A stretch of 64,000 nt of DNA from Chalara sp. BL73 (Eukaryota > Ascomycota > Leotiomycetes > Helotiales), in the NCBI GenBank assembly GCA_918026815.1, contig CAKJVC010000162.1:62001-126000 (forward strand). Direction: 5' to 3'. Made by a program: the position numbers and the translations under genes. Positions 24,769-34,984 of the stretch are shown piece after piece (within the stretch, counting starts at the first letter, position 1; each line of letters starts with the position of its first letter). The notes under the pieces were generated by a model. That model was given only the letters and a program-made list of their open reading frames with translations, made no database searches and had not been told where the DNA came from.

Positions 24769-25452
24769 TTAGATACCATTGACTATGAATTTGACATTAA
24801 TATTGCTTTTCAATTGAACCTCCTCACCCACGAAGACTATTGCATCAACGTTCTCCCATGATTTGCCATATGTATCCCTCCTTCCAATTCCTCGATTCCC
24901 ATTTTCTGCACTGGTGCTGCTCGTGACGTCTGAATCCTGAAGTTCAACAGGTTTAACCGCTTCCCTCCAGGCACCAAACGCTTCAGCAAAATCCTGAGCT
25001 TTATTCAAGGCATCCTCAACGCAGTTTTTCCTGCCCTTTGTCTCCAAAGTCTTTTGCGTGGCATCCGTCAACTTCCACGTGATGCTTCGGACACTGACAT
25101 TAGGCGTGGCGCCTATATTTGCAACCCACGACCCCAGAAGTACAAAGTCTCGAAAAGTAATCTCGAAGCCCGCACTAACTCGTAGAACGCTCTTGCTCAT
25201 GCTCATACTTCCTTGATTCTCGTGCCTAAGGGTTGGAGTGGTTTGCTTCTTCCAGGAAACGATACCGCCATCGATGCCTGTTTTCGATTTATCGCCTAGT
25301 AAAGCCTCGATGACCCCTACCGATTTATTGACAGAATTCGAGGCATCTGTATGAGTCTTTCCGGTATCGGAAATACTGAGGGACAGGACCGCAAGCTCGG
25401 CTGGGTGGGTTATAACTGAGTGCCCGGTGACAGCGATGCTAAAGGACAACAT
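24769..25452 (-). CDS. SIMPL (DUF541) domain protein
   Basis: Intronless gene for 227 residues. The sequence follows the SIMPL/DUF541 pattern: a first strand FSIAVTGHSVITHPAELAVL, an amphipathic region with periodic Ser/Thr/Asn (TDASNSVNKSVGVIEALLG), GGIVSWKKQTTPT, and the second half VSVRSITWKLTDATQKTLET plus EDALNKAQDFAEAFG. SIMPL proteins are best known from bacteria; the eukaryotic example is the IRAK-interacting SIMPL/IRAK1BP1. No signal peptide is seen with the start at 25452. An in-frame ATG at 25542 would add 30 partly hydrophobic residues and could create a membrane lead, so the start is uncertain. Function in fungi is unknown. The assignment rests on pattern similarity, not on a search. 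Confidence 0.65.
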   Translation of the reverse strand: MLSFSIAVTGHSVITHPAELAVLSLSISDTGKTHTDASNSVNKSVGVIEALLGDKSKTGIDGGIVSWKKQTTPTLRHENQGSMSMSKSVLRVSAGFEITFRDFVLLGSWVANIGATPNVSVRSITWKLTDATQKTLETKGRKNCVEDALNKAQDFAEAFGAWREAVKPVELQDSDVTSSTSAENGNRGIGRRDTYGKSWENVDAIVFVGEEVQLKSNINVKFIVNGI

Positions 25453-26034
25453 GATAGAGGATACAGACGCGTGGAAATGCAAATAAGTATTGATAATTAT
25501 GGCATAACTAGATCTGAGGAAGGAGAACGACAGGCTGAACATATATTGGCAGTGGGGCTGATGCCTGATCAGCGGCTGAGGGCAAACTGCGCTAATATCT
25601 TGTCAGAAGGTAGCGAGCTTACTATTACCTCCAAATGTGGAAATTGTGCAACGAACTATATTTACGCATATAATTCAATTGAGGTTCCGTATATGTGAAG
25701 AAATTTCGAAATTTATGTCTTGGCTAGATTTTGATAGGAAAATCAGGATACACCTGCGAACGATGCTTGGTAAATATCGATAGTTGAGCATGCTTTCAGA
25801 ACATACCAATCAATAACAAAAAAGACAAATGCCTGCGGCGTGACAGTGCTTGATTGCACTTGAGCGGTCTCTCCCCGCGCGTAGATGGTGATGTGTATGC
25901 GTCATCGAAATGGAAAAAAAGCTTGCCCGTTCTCAAAAGCGCGAAATACTGCTGAAAGGAAAGAAAAGAAGACGAGACTTGTGCTGCAGTCATTAAGTAT
26001 TAAATTAGTTCTCGCAACTCATGGTATCTCCTGT
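25453..26034. other. 0.6-kb spacer between two minus-strand genes
   Basis: Presumed promoter of the SIMPL-domain gene and 3' UTR of the anchored secreted-protein gene. Nothing else seen. Confidence 0.45.
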
Positions 26035-26790
26035 TCACATGAGTGTCATTCCTCCAACACCAGCAACAAACAGCCATAGCAGGGCTCCCAGTCCTGAGGC
26101 TCCGTTGACCCCATGGATTCGTGCTATGCTCGCACCACTATCCTTTGTCGTCTCTGCAGCTGAGCTTGCACTGTCCGTGGTGTTAGGGCTCTGCGCGCCT
26201 CCTCCAAACTTCTTCACTGGCTTGCCCCTTGGCGTCCCATTATCCCGCCATGTAACCACTTGTCCACTCGGCCTCATATTCTTGACCACAAATGGCATGC
26301 TCGCAAAATAAAATGCTCCGTCACCGCTAACAGACGACTCGCCCTGCCCGTCGTTTCCTGGGTATAATTCGAACCAGCACATCTGCCCCGTGGTTTCGTT
26401 ACCAACGAAGAAATCATACCCGAGGAATGGCGAAGAGCCAGATTGGACACCGCTGCCGAACGCGCCGCTTGAGAAGAACATCATTTGTTCCCATGTGCCA
26501 TCGCTAGATACTTGACCAACGCTCGAGTTGAAGGTGCTGTTCGATGGGTAAATGGGTGTCGAGGATGGGATATGCGTGCATCGTAGCAGAAAGAATGACA
26601 TCCATCCCACCGGTGTAGTCCATCCTCCCCATATATTGTCACCTGCTGAGAAGTTGAGGGCGGATTCGACTTTGCCAGAGGTGTAGTCAATGAGCGTATG
26701 GGGCTCCACTGGGTATGGGTACTTGAATTGGGCGCTGACGAAGCCGAAGACGCCAAACAGAATTGTGGCTGGCAAGAGGTGAAACTGCAT
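26035..26790 (-). CDS. Secreted, probably membrane- or GPI-anchored protein of unknown function
   Basis: Single-exon ORF of 251 residues. Residues 1-20 form a signal peptide (LLPATILFGVFGFVSA, likely cut before QFKYPYP). The body is rich in Gly, Ser, Trp and Phe with several Asn-X-Ser/Thr sequons (NFS, NST, NSS, NET, NTT). The C-terminus has a Ser/Thr/Ala-rich spacer (TTDSASSAAETTKD), then a hydrophobic tail ALLWLFVAGVGGMTLM ending at the stop codon. This layout is what a GPI-attachment signal or tail anchor looks like; the residues near HGVNGASGLG could host the omega site. Cell-wall or plasma-membrane location is inferred. I do not recognise a domain. Confidence 0.75.
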   Translation of the reverse strand: MQFHLLPATILFGVFGFVSAQFKYPYPVEPHTLIDYTSGKVESALNFSAGDNIWGGWTTPVGWMSFFLLRCTHIPSSTPIYPSNSTFNSSVGQVSSDGTWEQMMFFSSGAFGSGVQSGSSPFLGYDFFVGNETTGQMCWFELYPGNDGQGESSVSGDGAFYFASMPFVVKNMRPSGQVVTWRDNGTPRGKPVKKFGGGAQSPNTTDSASSAAETTKDSGASIARIHGVNGASGLGALLWLFVAGVGGMTLM

Positions 26791-27490
26791 GCTTTCAATC
26801 TAAATGAATGACGATGAACTGAAAATGTACAAAAGAATAGATGAAATAAACAGCGAGGAGTAGCACCAAAATATGTACAAAATGCCTCTATTCAAATCCT
26901 GAAAAATATTTGACGAAACCACTCAATCCTTCGACTTTGGAACAATTTCAAGTTTGGCGCCAAGACATCAAGACTTGGCCACCTCAAAGCCTCTTTCCGG
27001 CGTGACTATTAAGATCATTTCGCCACTCTATCTTTTGTGAACATCGTCGGAGAAAATACAGTAGCAAGCACAAATCTGTTAATCGCATAGACTTTGAGCG
27101 GCTTGGCTTCCGAATTATATCTTGTAACGTTATGTTAGTGCAAACAAAGATCACCTCCGTATATCTAAAGTTTCGCCCGTTGGACTGCTTTGATTATCGT
27201 TCATAGTTATTTCCATCGAAGTAATATAGACGTTGAGAATGGTTGTATCAAGAGCTATTTGATGGTGAGTATTCGGAGTTCCCGAAATAATGATTTAGCA
27301 ATGGTCCTTTGAATGATACCATGAAAACGGTGAATTGAGTCACGAGGCAAGCCGCCTATTGGGGATTAAAACTCCTAAGGATTAGTGAAAGAAGGTGCTT
27401 GTGAAGCCCTATTTATTCAGAAATTTCCTCCCTCGACCTCACGGCTTCAAACCTTTGATCTTTTCGATCTATTTCACCTTCCAATCTAAG
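26791..27490. other. 0.7-kb divergent intergenic region
   Basis: Separates the minus-strand anchored-protein gene from the plus-strand D123-like gene, so it probably contains both promoters. No distinct element was recognised. Confidence 0.45.
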
Positions 27491-28606
27491 ATGTCTGCAA
27501 CCATGAGGATTGTTAGAGTTCCCTCCCAGCAGGTTGATGATTACCCAAAGAATTATAACAGTGGTTTCCATAAGGAGCAAGACGCACCTGGCCTTAGTGA
27601 GCACGTCGAGATTTGATATATTAATGAGTAAGGCTGTGCTAATTCGAAAACACAGCTGCACCTACCGAAGAACCGACAAGATTCAGTCCATGGCTCGATC
27701 TCATTGCTAGGTCTCGAGGCATTGATCGCGACCAGATCCAAAGAATTTCTCTTACTCAAAGGCAAGGGCAGTGAGTAAAAGATGGAGACGATTGGTCAAT
27801 GGCATTCTAAGGCTTTTGGAGGCTTCTTTTCGCAGCTTCGAGCAGCACAGTTCATACTCATGTCCTGAACCGAACATATGGTCAGTAATTTTAACGAAGG
27901 TTATAGCAGGAAGGTATTTGCTAAATCTCTTCTCCATGAAGTTGAAGAACTTACCGATGAGATCGTGCCCTCATTTTCGCACCTGATCTTCCCACCGTCA
28001 GGTCTTTTTCTTCGACTCGATGCTTGTTCTCCGAAAGACGGCAAAAATGGCACTCAGCCCCTTCGCAACGTGGACGATGTGGTTCTGCGTATCACATCCT
28101 CCTTCCGAGCACGAAATGCCATTGATGGCGCTCTCAAACGCATGGAAAACTCTGGTCAAGATGAAGGTATCAACTTCTACTTCCTGCCATTCAACGATAA
28201 GATGTCGACTGCACACGAATATCGCGTCTTCTGCGCTCCGCCCAATGGTAGCATCACTGCTGTGAGCCAGTACAAATGGCATACTCGCTCCGTATTCCAG
28301 GGGCGGTTCTCGGACAGAGAAATCGATACGATTCTGGTTGATATCATGAAGGAGATCCGAAGAGTCCATGGTGAGATTTTGGAGGAGCTTGATGCGAGCA
28401 AGATGGACAGGCTTTTGCTCACACAGGGCTTCTCTTTTGATGTCATGTATGAAGAGTATACGCAAAAGTGTTATCTGATTGAGCTGAACTCGTTCGGCGC
28501 CAGGTCAGGCTGTGGATCTTGCTTGTACCATTGGATCAGGGATATGGATACTTTGTATGGGACGGAGGATGATGTTGAGTTCAGGATATCGGTGGACTCA
28601 GAGTAG
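27491..28606 (+). CDS. D123/CDC123-like (ATP-grasp fold) protein
   Basis: Predicted member of the D123 family; yeast Cdc123 binds ATP and promotes eIF2 assembly. Proposed exons 27491-27596, 27656-27770 and 27886-28606 give 313 residues. Intron 1 (59 bp, GTGAGC...CACAG, branch TGCTAAT) is well supported. The donor of intron 2 (GTGAGT at 27771) is strong but its acceptor is uncertain: TCAG at 27885 keeps the frame, whereas the AG at 27834 gives an exon that needs a further, implausibly short intron. D123-like features are PPSGLFLRLDACSPKDG, the strand INFYFLPFNDK, EYRVFCAPPNGSITAVSQYKW, and the C-terminal CYLIELNSFGARSGCGSCLY. It lacks the full N-terminal part of canonical Cdc123, so it is more likely a divergent paralogue than the housekeeping copy. 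Confidence 0.72.
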
Positions 28607-29380
28607 TGATGAGAACATTCGAAGATTCCACGAAAATATCAATGTCCTGAAATGGATACATTTTGCTTTTCTCAAAAAGACTATCGCCTGATAAGTAGAC
28701 TCCGGATGGTAGTAGCTATGTATTAGCAGGCGATTGTTTATTCTTGTGCCTTTCTTCTATTTAGTGTGTAACTGCCTCTGTACCCACTTCTTAATTTGTC
28801 TCAGAAATTCATAAATCTATCCGCGTTCTTGGGGCCTACGAGTCCACCACAACAGCAAATCACACCATTTGATCCTTTTAAGCAATATTTGGTAACGAAT
28901 TTTGAGATTGGCAAGGATTGTTCCACATACCCGCTTAATGCAAGCAACAAAGAGGCTCAAACATTCATCTAACTAACCGCGCCGTTTGATTTTCGGTATT
29001 AAAGCCTCGTTGCGAGTTTGAGTTGTGCAAGGCTGTCTCGAAGTAATAGTATTTATCGCAGATATGTGCCTATCTTGAGGTTCGGAATCTATTCGCTTGC
29101 TGGCGAATGCAGCATGCCGAACTGGGAATACAGCCTATGCGGGGTATTGGCGGGGTACCTCAGTATGCACCCCTCTCCTGTACAACTTGAAGTCACTATG
29201 TATGGTTGGGAGGGAGTTCCTATGCATTCCTACAATCTCGGGTGAGATCTTCCGTCTATAAAAGTGGCGGGTTCCTTCCTTCTCAAATGCTTCATCAGGA
29301 TAGTAATTGCCGAGAAAAAACACCCCCCAAAGTCTCTTGCTCCCCGTTCTTCGCAAATTGTTCTGTTATTGTTTTTCAAA
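28607..29380. other. 0.8-kb intergenic region
   Basis: Presumed 3' UTR of the D123-like gene and promoter of the SDR gene, with a TATA-like box at 29257-29264. No gene supported. Confidence 0.45.
29257..29264 (+). promoter_or_regulatory. TATA-like box of the SDR gene
   Basis: TATAAAAG lies 124 bp before the start ATG at 29381, a plausible core-promoter distance for a fungal gene with a short leader. Position and sequence are the only evidence. Confidence 0.5.
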
Positions 29381-30459
29381 ATGTCTCTTCTACGTCACTC
29401 AGGATGCTTGAAATATCTTAGTCCATCTAAGGCGATTTGTTTGAATTCAGTGGTTCCGTTCATGTCCCGGCGCAATTTCTCCCATACACCTAGCAGGGGT
29501 GCAATACTGGAAAAAAGGTCTAGTAACGCAGACAGTAAAAGTCAGACAGCGGCTACAAGAGATAACAAGAAGAGGACTGCAATCGTGACTGGATCTGCAC
29601 GTGGAATGCAGGTCACCAGATCTCAGATACTCGCAACCTCTGCTGATAAGTAAGTAGTGGAAAGGCCATAGCCATTCGCCTCGCAGAAGATGGATTCGAT
29701 GTCTGCGTGAACGATGTTCCGGCGAATCAAGCTGGCATTGATGAAGTAAGACTCACTCAGCCAGCCCCTTAGTTGAGCATCGGCTAATTCATTACGCGAA
29801 ACTATCAGACCGTGAAAGAGATTCAAGGTCTGGGACGGTCGGCATGCGGATATGCTGCTGACGTATCCAAGCTTTCTCAAGTAGAGAGACTGATTGACAC
29901 TTCCGTGGCGACCCTCGGTCCTCTCAATGTGATGACCGCGAATGCAGGGATCGCGCAAGTCAAGCCGCTATTAGACCTTTCTGAACAGGATGTTAGAAGG
30001 ATGTTCGAGGTCAATGTTTTCGGTGTGTTTAACTGCTACAGTGCAGCTGCCAGGCAGATGATCAAGCAGGGCAGCGGCGGAAAGCTCATCGGGTGTGCGA
30101 GCATCGTGGCATTCCGCCCCTTCGCTATGCTCTCTCACTACTCAGCCTCCAAGTTTGCCGTTCGTGGGTTTACGCAAGCCTTCGCAATGGAGATGGCCGA
30201 ACATAAGATCACCGTCAACGGCTATGCTCCTGGCATAGTCGGGACGGCGATGTGGGATCTCATTGACGAGGAGCTTGGGAAGAAGGATGGGAGACAGAAG
30301 GGAGAGACGATCAAGAAGTATACGGAGGACCTGATTGCGTTGGGAAGGACAAGTGTTCCAGAGGATGTATCCAAGTGTGTTAGCTTTCTTGCGGGCAGCG
30401 ATAGCGATTATATGACCGGGCAGACCTTGATTATTGATGGTGGGATTATCCTCAATTGA
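29381..30459 (+). CDS. Short-chain dehydrogenase/reductase with mitochondrial-type presequence
   Basis: NAD(P)-dependent oxidoreductase resembling diacetyl/acetoin reductases. Exons 29381-29607, 29658-29745 and 29809-30459 encode 321 residues. The first intron must use a GC donor: spliced from 29608 (GCAGGT) to TAG at 29657, it joins GGA-AT with T to give TGSARGIGKA, the classic TGxxxGIG cofactor motif. The nearby GT at 29611 would break the frame. The second intron is ordinary (GTAAGA...TCAG). Other landmarks are NAG in MTANAGIAQ, the active-site YSASK (Y216, K220), NxYAPGIVGTAM and a C-terminal TGQTLIIDGG. Residues 1-40 are basic and hydroxylated (MSRRNFSHTPSRGA), suggesting mitochondrial import. 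Substrate unknown. Confidence 0.88.
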
Positions 30460-32974
30460 GGTAGGAATGGGAGATCATGGAGGATTAGGAGTGCGCGACA
30501 GATCTGTCGATGTGTTGGAAATTAATGGGAAATTTGAGCTCAAAATCCTGGGATTTTATGATTTAAAAACGAGCATGAATCCATGCATATGTAGCCAAAA
30601 TTCATGGACTCCCATTCGGAGTAATAGGAGAAACTTTGACATGTCGAGTGTGGGTTGTATAGCTGCGTTTCGCACAGAGCATTGCTCAAGAGAACTCAAT
30701 TTGGCTCTGCGCAAAGGACATTAAGGTCTTGTAATTAGAAATGACGATGGTGAAATATACTTAGAAAGATCAAGCTACATCGACCTTCCCCAGATGCAAT
30801 ATAGTAAATCCAGGATATGCCACCGGATCCGCATAATACAGAGCACCCAACATGCCCCTTAGCAATCGACATCTCTCCTCTATTTTTGTGACTAGGTGCA
30901 ATATCCAAATCTCCCAAGGTACCAGCCTTTATATCATCTAGAATTAAGACTCCTCCATCTTTGGCCATCCGATATAGACCTCTCTCAACTCGTCCTTGGT
31001 GGGCTTCTAGTCTTCTGGGAGCCATTCTTCCTCTGTTACATCGAGGAATCGTCGCCGACTGCTACACCGCTTCCCTCCGATCATTCTTGGCTTAGTACAA
31101 AATGCATTTTCCTGCCCTTGGTCTTCATTGCGAGAATTTGGGGCTCCTAATAGATCCCAGCCAAAAAATTTAAGTTCGACCAAGTCATGGTTGCTCGCAC
31201 CATTACGCCACCAGTCGATGGCCGGCCATAAACTGTACAGCCGTGCTTAGAGTAAACTGCTCGGTCGGTTGTGGACAGCGGCGCAGGACAAGATAGTCCG
31301 CAAATGATTCATCCACGAGGCGCCGAGGGCGTCTCGGCAGGAGCTCGATTTCGATGGCGGGTTGGAGCCATAGCAGCGTTACCAGCCCAGCTAATTGTTG
31401 CTGAGTGGTGGCAACTTGAGGCGGTACTAGCATGGTATTCCAGATAAGGAATTTTTAATCCAGCTTAAGGTTCCGGTATGAGAATGTGGGAGGAAGCTAA
31501 TGGAATCTTCGCCGCCTTATATTATAAGGGAGCCAGCGCGTAAGCGGGGGGTGCCCGCATATGTACTCGATTGCCATCTGACGGTTCTGTGTTCCGCCAG
31601 CTTCGCACGTAAGTTGTTGAACGATATATAAGGCGCGCAATAGTACTTTGGCAAGAAGCCATGTGCTTTTTGCCGTTTCACATAAGTTCTAAGCGAGACG
31701 ACAGCCATCTATAGGAATATAACTACTCATCATCCTAATCGGTTCTACTGCTCGCTACGCCTCACCATGCTTTCAGACTTCGACCGTAAAAAACTTTAAA
31801 GCCCTTCGGGCTTCCAGGAGAGCAGAAACCGCGAGCTGTCGGCCGCATTTCTATTGCGGCGTAGATTGTTGGTATTGCAGAGAGCGATGCTTCCGGCCAA
31901 ATTAGTTGTGCTGCATCCAATGCTATTTCATGATCCGCTACTCCGACAACCTGGTGTTTAACGTGACTGTAGCATCCTTCCCGCATTGCCCGAGACCATA
32001 TGCCTGCTCATTATCGAGGAATATTTCGAGTCATGCATTTGAAAACCCTACACGCTCTCAGGCGTCGCCCATGCTGTTTATATGCAGCGCCAGCGAGATA
32101 TGCGGGAAGTCTGGCTCTTGGTCAGACTTGGCACTTCATGTAAGCATCCTATTACAATTCATGGGTGTGGATACAAATGCCGGGTGGCATGAAGGCCGAA
32201 CAGAACGGCTGTACCTATAAGTGGAGGATATTGACTGCTGGGCAAGTCGGAGACCCATTGGTTATAGAGTCGACTCTTTAGACTGGGCATTTGAATCCGA
32301 CATCGACAGGTAGCTCTCTAATGATATTGAATCACTTGATTTGGCCCCCGGAGCTTACTCTGATGATTTCTGCATATCTATCTTGCAGCTCACTGGCTTC
32401 GCTACCCATGGCCAACATACAGCTTCTGAAGCGTAGAACCTGTAGTGTATAAATCAATAGAGAGGTTGCTACGGCAGATGCTCGCTGCTTATGTTCCAGA
32501 ACGTCTCGCTTCACGCTATAACTAACTTGTCTTCGGTGATACTTTTTTGGAGATGCCTCACAATAATGGAGTGACTGGTACATACCAATTTCGAATGGAA
32601 GCATATGGAGATACAGTCGCAGAGGTGCTTTCCTGCCAGAACTGCCAAGCGTCCCCTCCCGCTCACCCGTAACAGCACGCCAAAACGCTCAATTCAAGGG
32701 TGTTCCTGAAGTCTAACAAGACATACGAAATGGCCTATAAATAATATGCTGTTGTCGATTACCATTGAGTATGATGGTGTAGGCAGCATGTGAAACCAAA
32801 GTTACGGCAATAACCAAGGGCGTTGGAACGGACGGCTCAGTACACGGCTACTGGGAGAAAATACGCCTCCGAAGTACCAGAAGCTGGCAGCGGAACAGAC
32901 ATCTAGGTAGGGATATAAATTGAATCAATCTCAACGTTTAGATCTATAGAAATTTTCTACAGGCTACAGTAATT
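30460..32974. other. 2.5-kb region with unassigned minus-strand ORFs
   Basis: Between the SDR stop and the 3' end of the monooxygenase gene. Minus-strand ORFs at 30735-31025, 31203-31433, 31517-31708 and 31762-31986 have ATG starts or long open frames and a protein-like composition, but I recognise no domain and cannot join them by convincing introns. They might be remnants of one decayed gene. No terminal repeats were found. Confidence 0.4.
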
Positions 32975-34984
32975 TTACCACAGCGCATCAGGTGAGTCCC
33001 AGTACCATGTCGAGTTCTCTCCGGGGGCTTCCTTTGTCGAAAACCCATTTCCAAGGTATTGGAATCTGTTCTTCGTTTCTCGTCTCCACTCAAAGTCTTC
33101 CCATCGCGGATTTTCTAACATGTGAAACCAATGTAGCCGACTTCCGGGATGCAAGGCTGTCACAGGACCATCCATCTTTCCGTTCTTGAACCACGACCTA
33201 CATGGTGCGGACCATGCGGTACGAGGCATGAACTGTGCGATGTGCTCGGAGAAATCGTCTACCGCAGCTGGGAGAGGGCGAACAGATATTGTATGCTCTA
33301 GCTGACATTTCTGAATAACTTTTGTTATGTATTTGGCAAGGTGTTCGGTGATTGTAAGGACACTGCCATGTCCAATGGGTGCATTAGGGCCGAGAAAGGC
33401 TGTTTTACAAAATCAGAAAAGCCATACTGAGAATAACCGAAAAGATACTCACTAAAGTAGTTAGGCATGCCGGGGACCATGCATGACATGTACGCTGCTG
33501 GAAGATTATCCTTCCATATGTCTTGGAGATTCCCAAACTCGCCAATCATTGGAAACCGTGGGACAAACGAAGTGTTAAATCCGGTAGCACAAACAATAGC
33601 ATCAAGCTCTATCAGCTCTCCGTTTTTGAGCCTGATGCCCTTGGGGCAGACTTCTTGAATACCGTCGTTGATCAAATCGACGTTTGTCGCGCCTAATGCC
33701 CTCAAATATCCAACCCCAGGTGTCAATCGTCGGGCTCCAACTGGAAAATCGGGAATCAGTGCCTCAGTGAGAGTTTTATCTTGATTGAGCATTTGACCCA
33801 TATATCCAGTTAGCATCTTCTTGGCCATCATTGACTCTGGGGTTCCATTAATGGTCTGTAATACGTTAGAGACAGCGCGATATTAAGCTTCTACGTCGTA
33901 CCATCTTGAACTTCCCGTTGACCTCGTTTTCGACAGCCTTGATGAATTTCATGTACAGGTCTGGATGCGTCTTGAACTGCTCTATCTGCTCTGGCGTAAA
34001 ATTGCCTTCGGCATCCATCTTAATAGAGGCTATCAGAGCGGAGTTTGCATTGGCGGCCATCATCTGCGAAGGTGGAGGAAGAACCCATGTTGGAGAACGG
34101 ATGAAGTGAACTAACTTCTGCACATCTATCGAGTAGTGAGTAACACGTTGAAGTCCTATGATAGAAGCTGGCTTACCTGGCTGAAGAGCAGGAACTAATT
34201 GGATTCCTGAAGATCCATTTCCAATTACCGCAACTCGTTTGTTTCCATATTCAAATTTCTCTGGCCAATTTGCAGAGTGAATGAGATCGCCGGCGAAAGT
34301 ATGTAGACCCTTGATGTCGGGAAATTTCCAATCACTTTGATGGTCAGTGAAAGATTTATACGGGCGCACGCGCACTTACTTCAGGATTCCGGATGCATCA
34401 AGCAGGAAATGACATATATCTTCGAATTCCACTCCTGTTGCATTGTTTTTCACTTTCAAAAGCCATTCGCCTGACCTTTCTTGCCATCGTGCGTGAATAA
34501 CACTGTGCGAGAGTTTTATATTACCTCTCAAGCCATGAACATCACAAACGTGCTGCAAATACTTCTGAATCTCGTTCGATTCTGAATAAAGTGCGCTCCA
34601 ACCTGGGTTGGGAGTATGTGAAAACTGGTAGTTGTGTGAGGGGATATCGCATCTGCATCCTGGGTACCTATAGATATTACTTGGTTGCTCCACGCCTTCA
34701 GCTTCTTTCCTATTAAGGACCTTAACTTACCTATTCTCGAACCACGTTCCTCCGACTTCGGAGTTCTTTTCATAGACAATGTGCTCAAAGTTGCTGGTGT
34801 TGAGGTTCAGAGTGCGGATCATGTTAATTCCACTGACACCTGCTCCAATGGTCACGATTCGGACCCGACGCAAAGTTCCAATCGGCTCATTTTTGATAAC
34901 ATATGGAGGTGCTTCTCCAGAAGAGTGATTTTCGGAGAGTTCCTGACTCGAAAAATTGCCATCTACTGCGTCGATTGAGCCCAT
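32975..34984 (-). CDS. Flavin-containing Baeyer-Villiger-type monooxygenase
   Basis: FAD/NADPH enzyme that inserts oxygen into ketones or oxidises heteroatoms. Six exons on the minus strand (34984-34731, 34667-34380, 34334-34177, 34125-33902, 33855-33453, 33399-32975) give 583 residues; the five introns are 45-63 bp and all phases agree. Visible motifs are the FAD Rossmann GAGVSGI (about 47-53), YPGCRCDIPSHNYQFS, the Baeyer-Villiger fingerprint FAGDLIHSANWP (about 194-205), the NADPH Rossmann VIGNGSSGIQ (about 217-226), FIRSPTWVLP and the late ATGFNTSF. The length is normal for class B monooxygenases. The neighbours SDR and alpha-hydroxy-acid dehydrogenase suggest a shared oxidative route, but no backbone synthase gene is present in the window. 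Confidence 0.93.
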
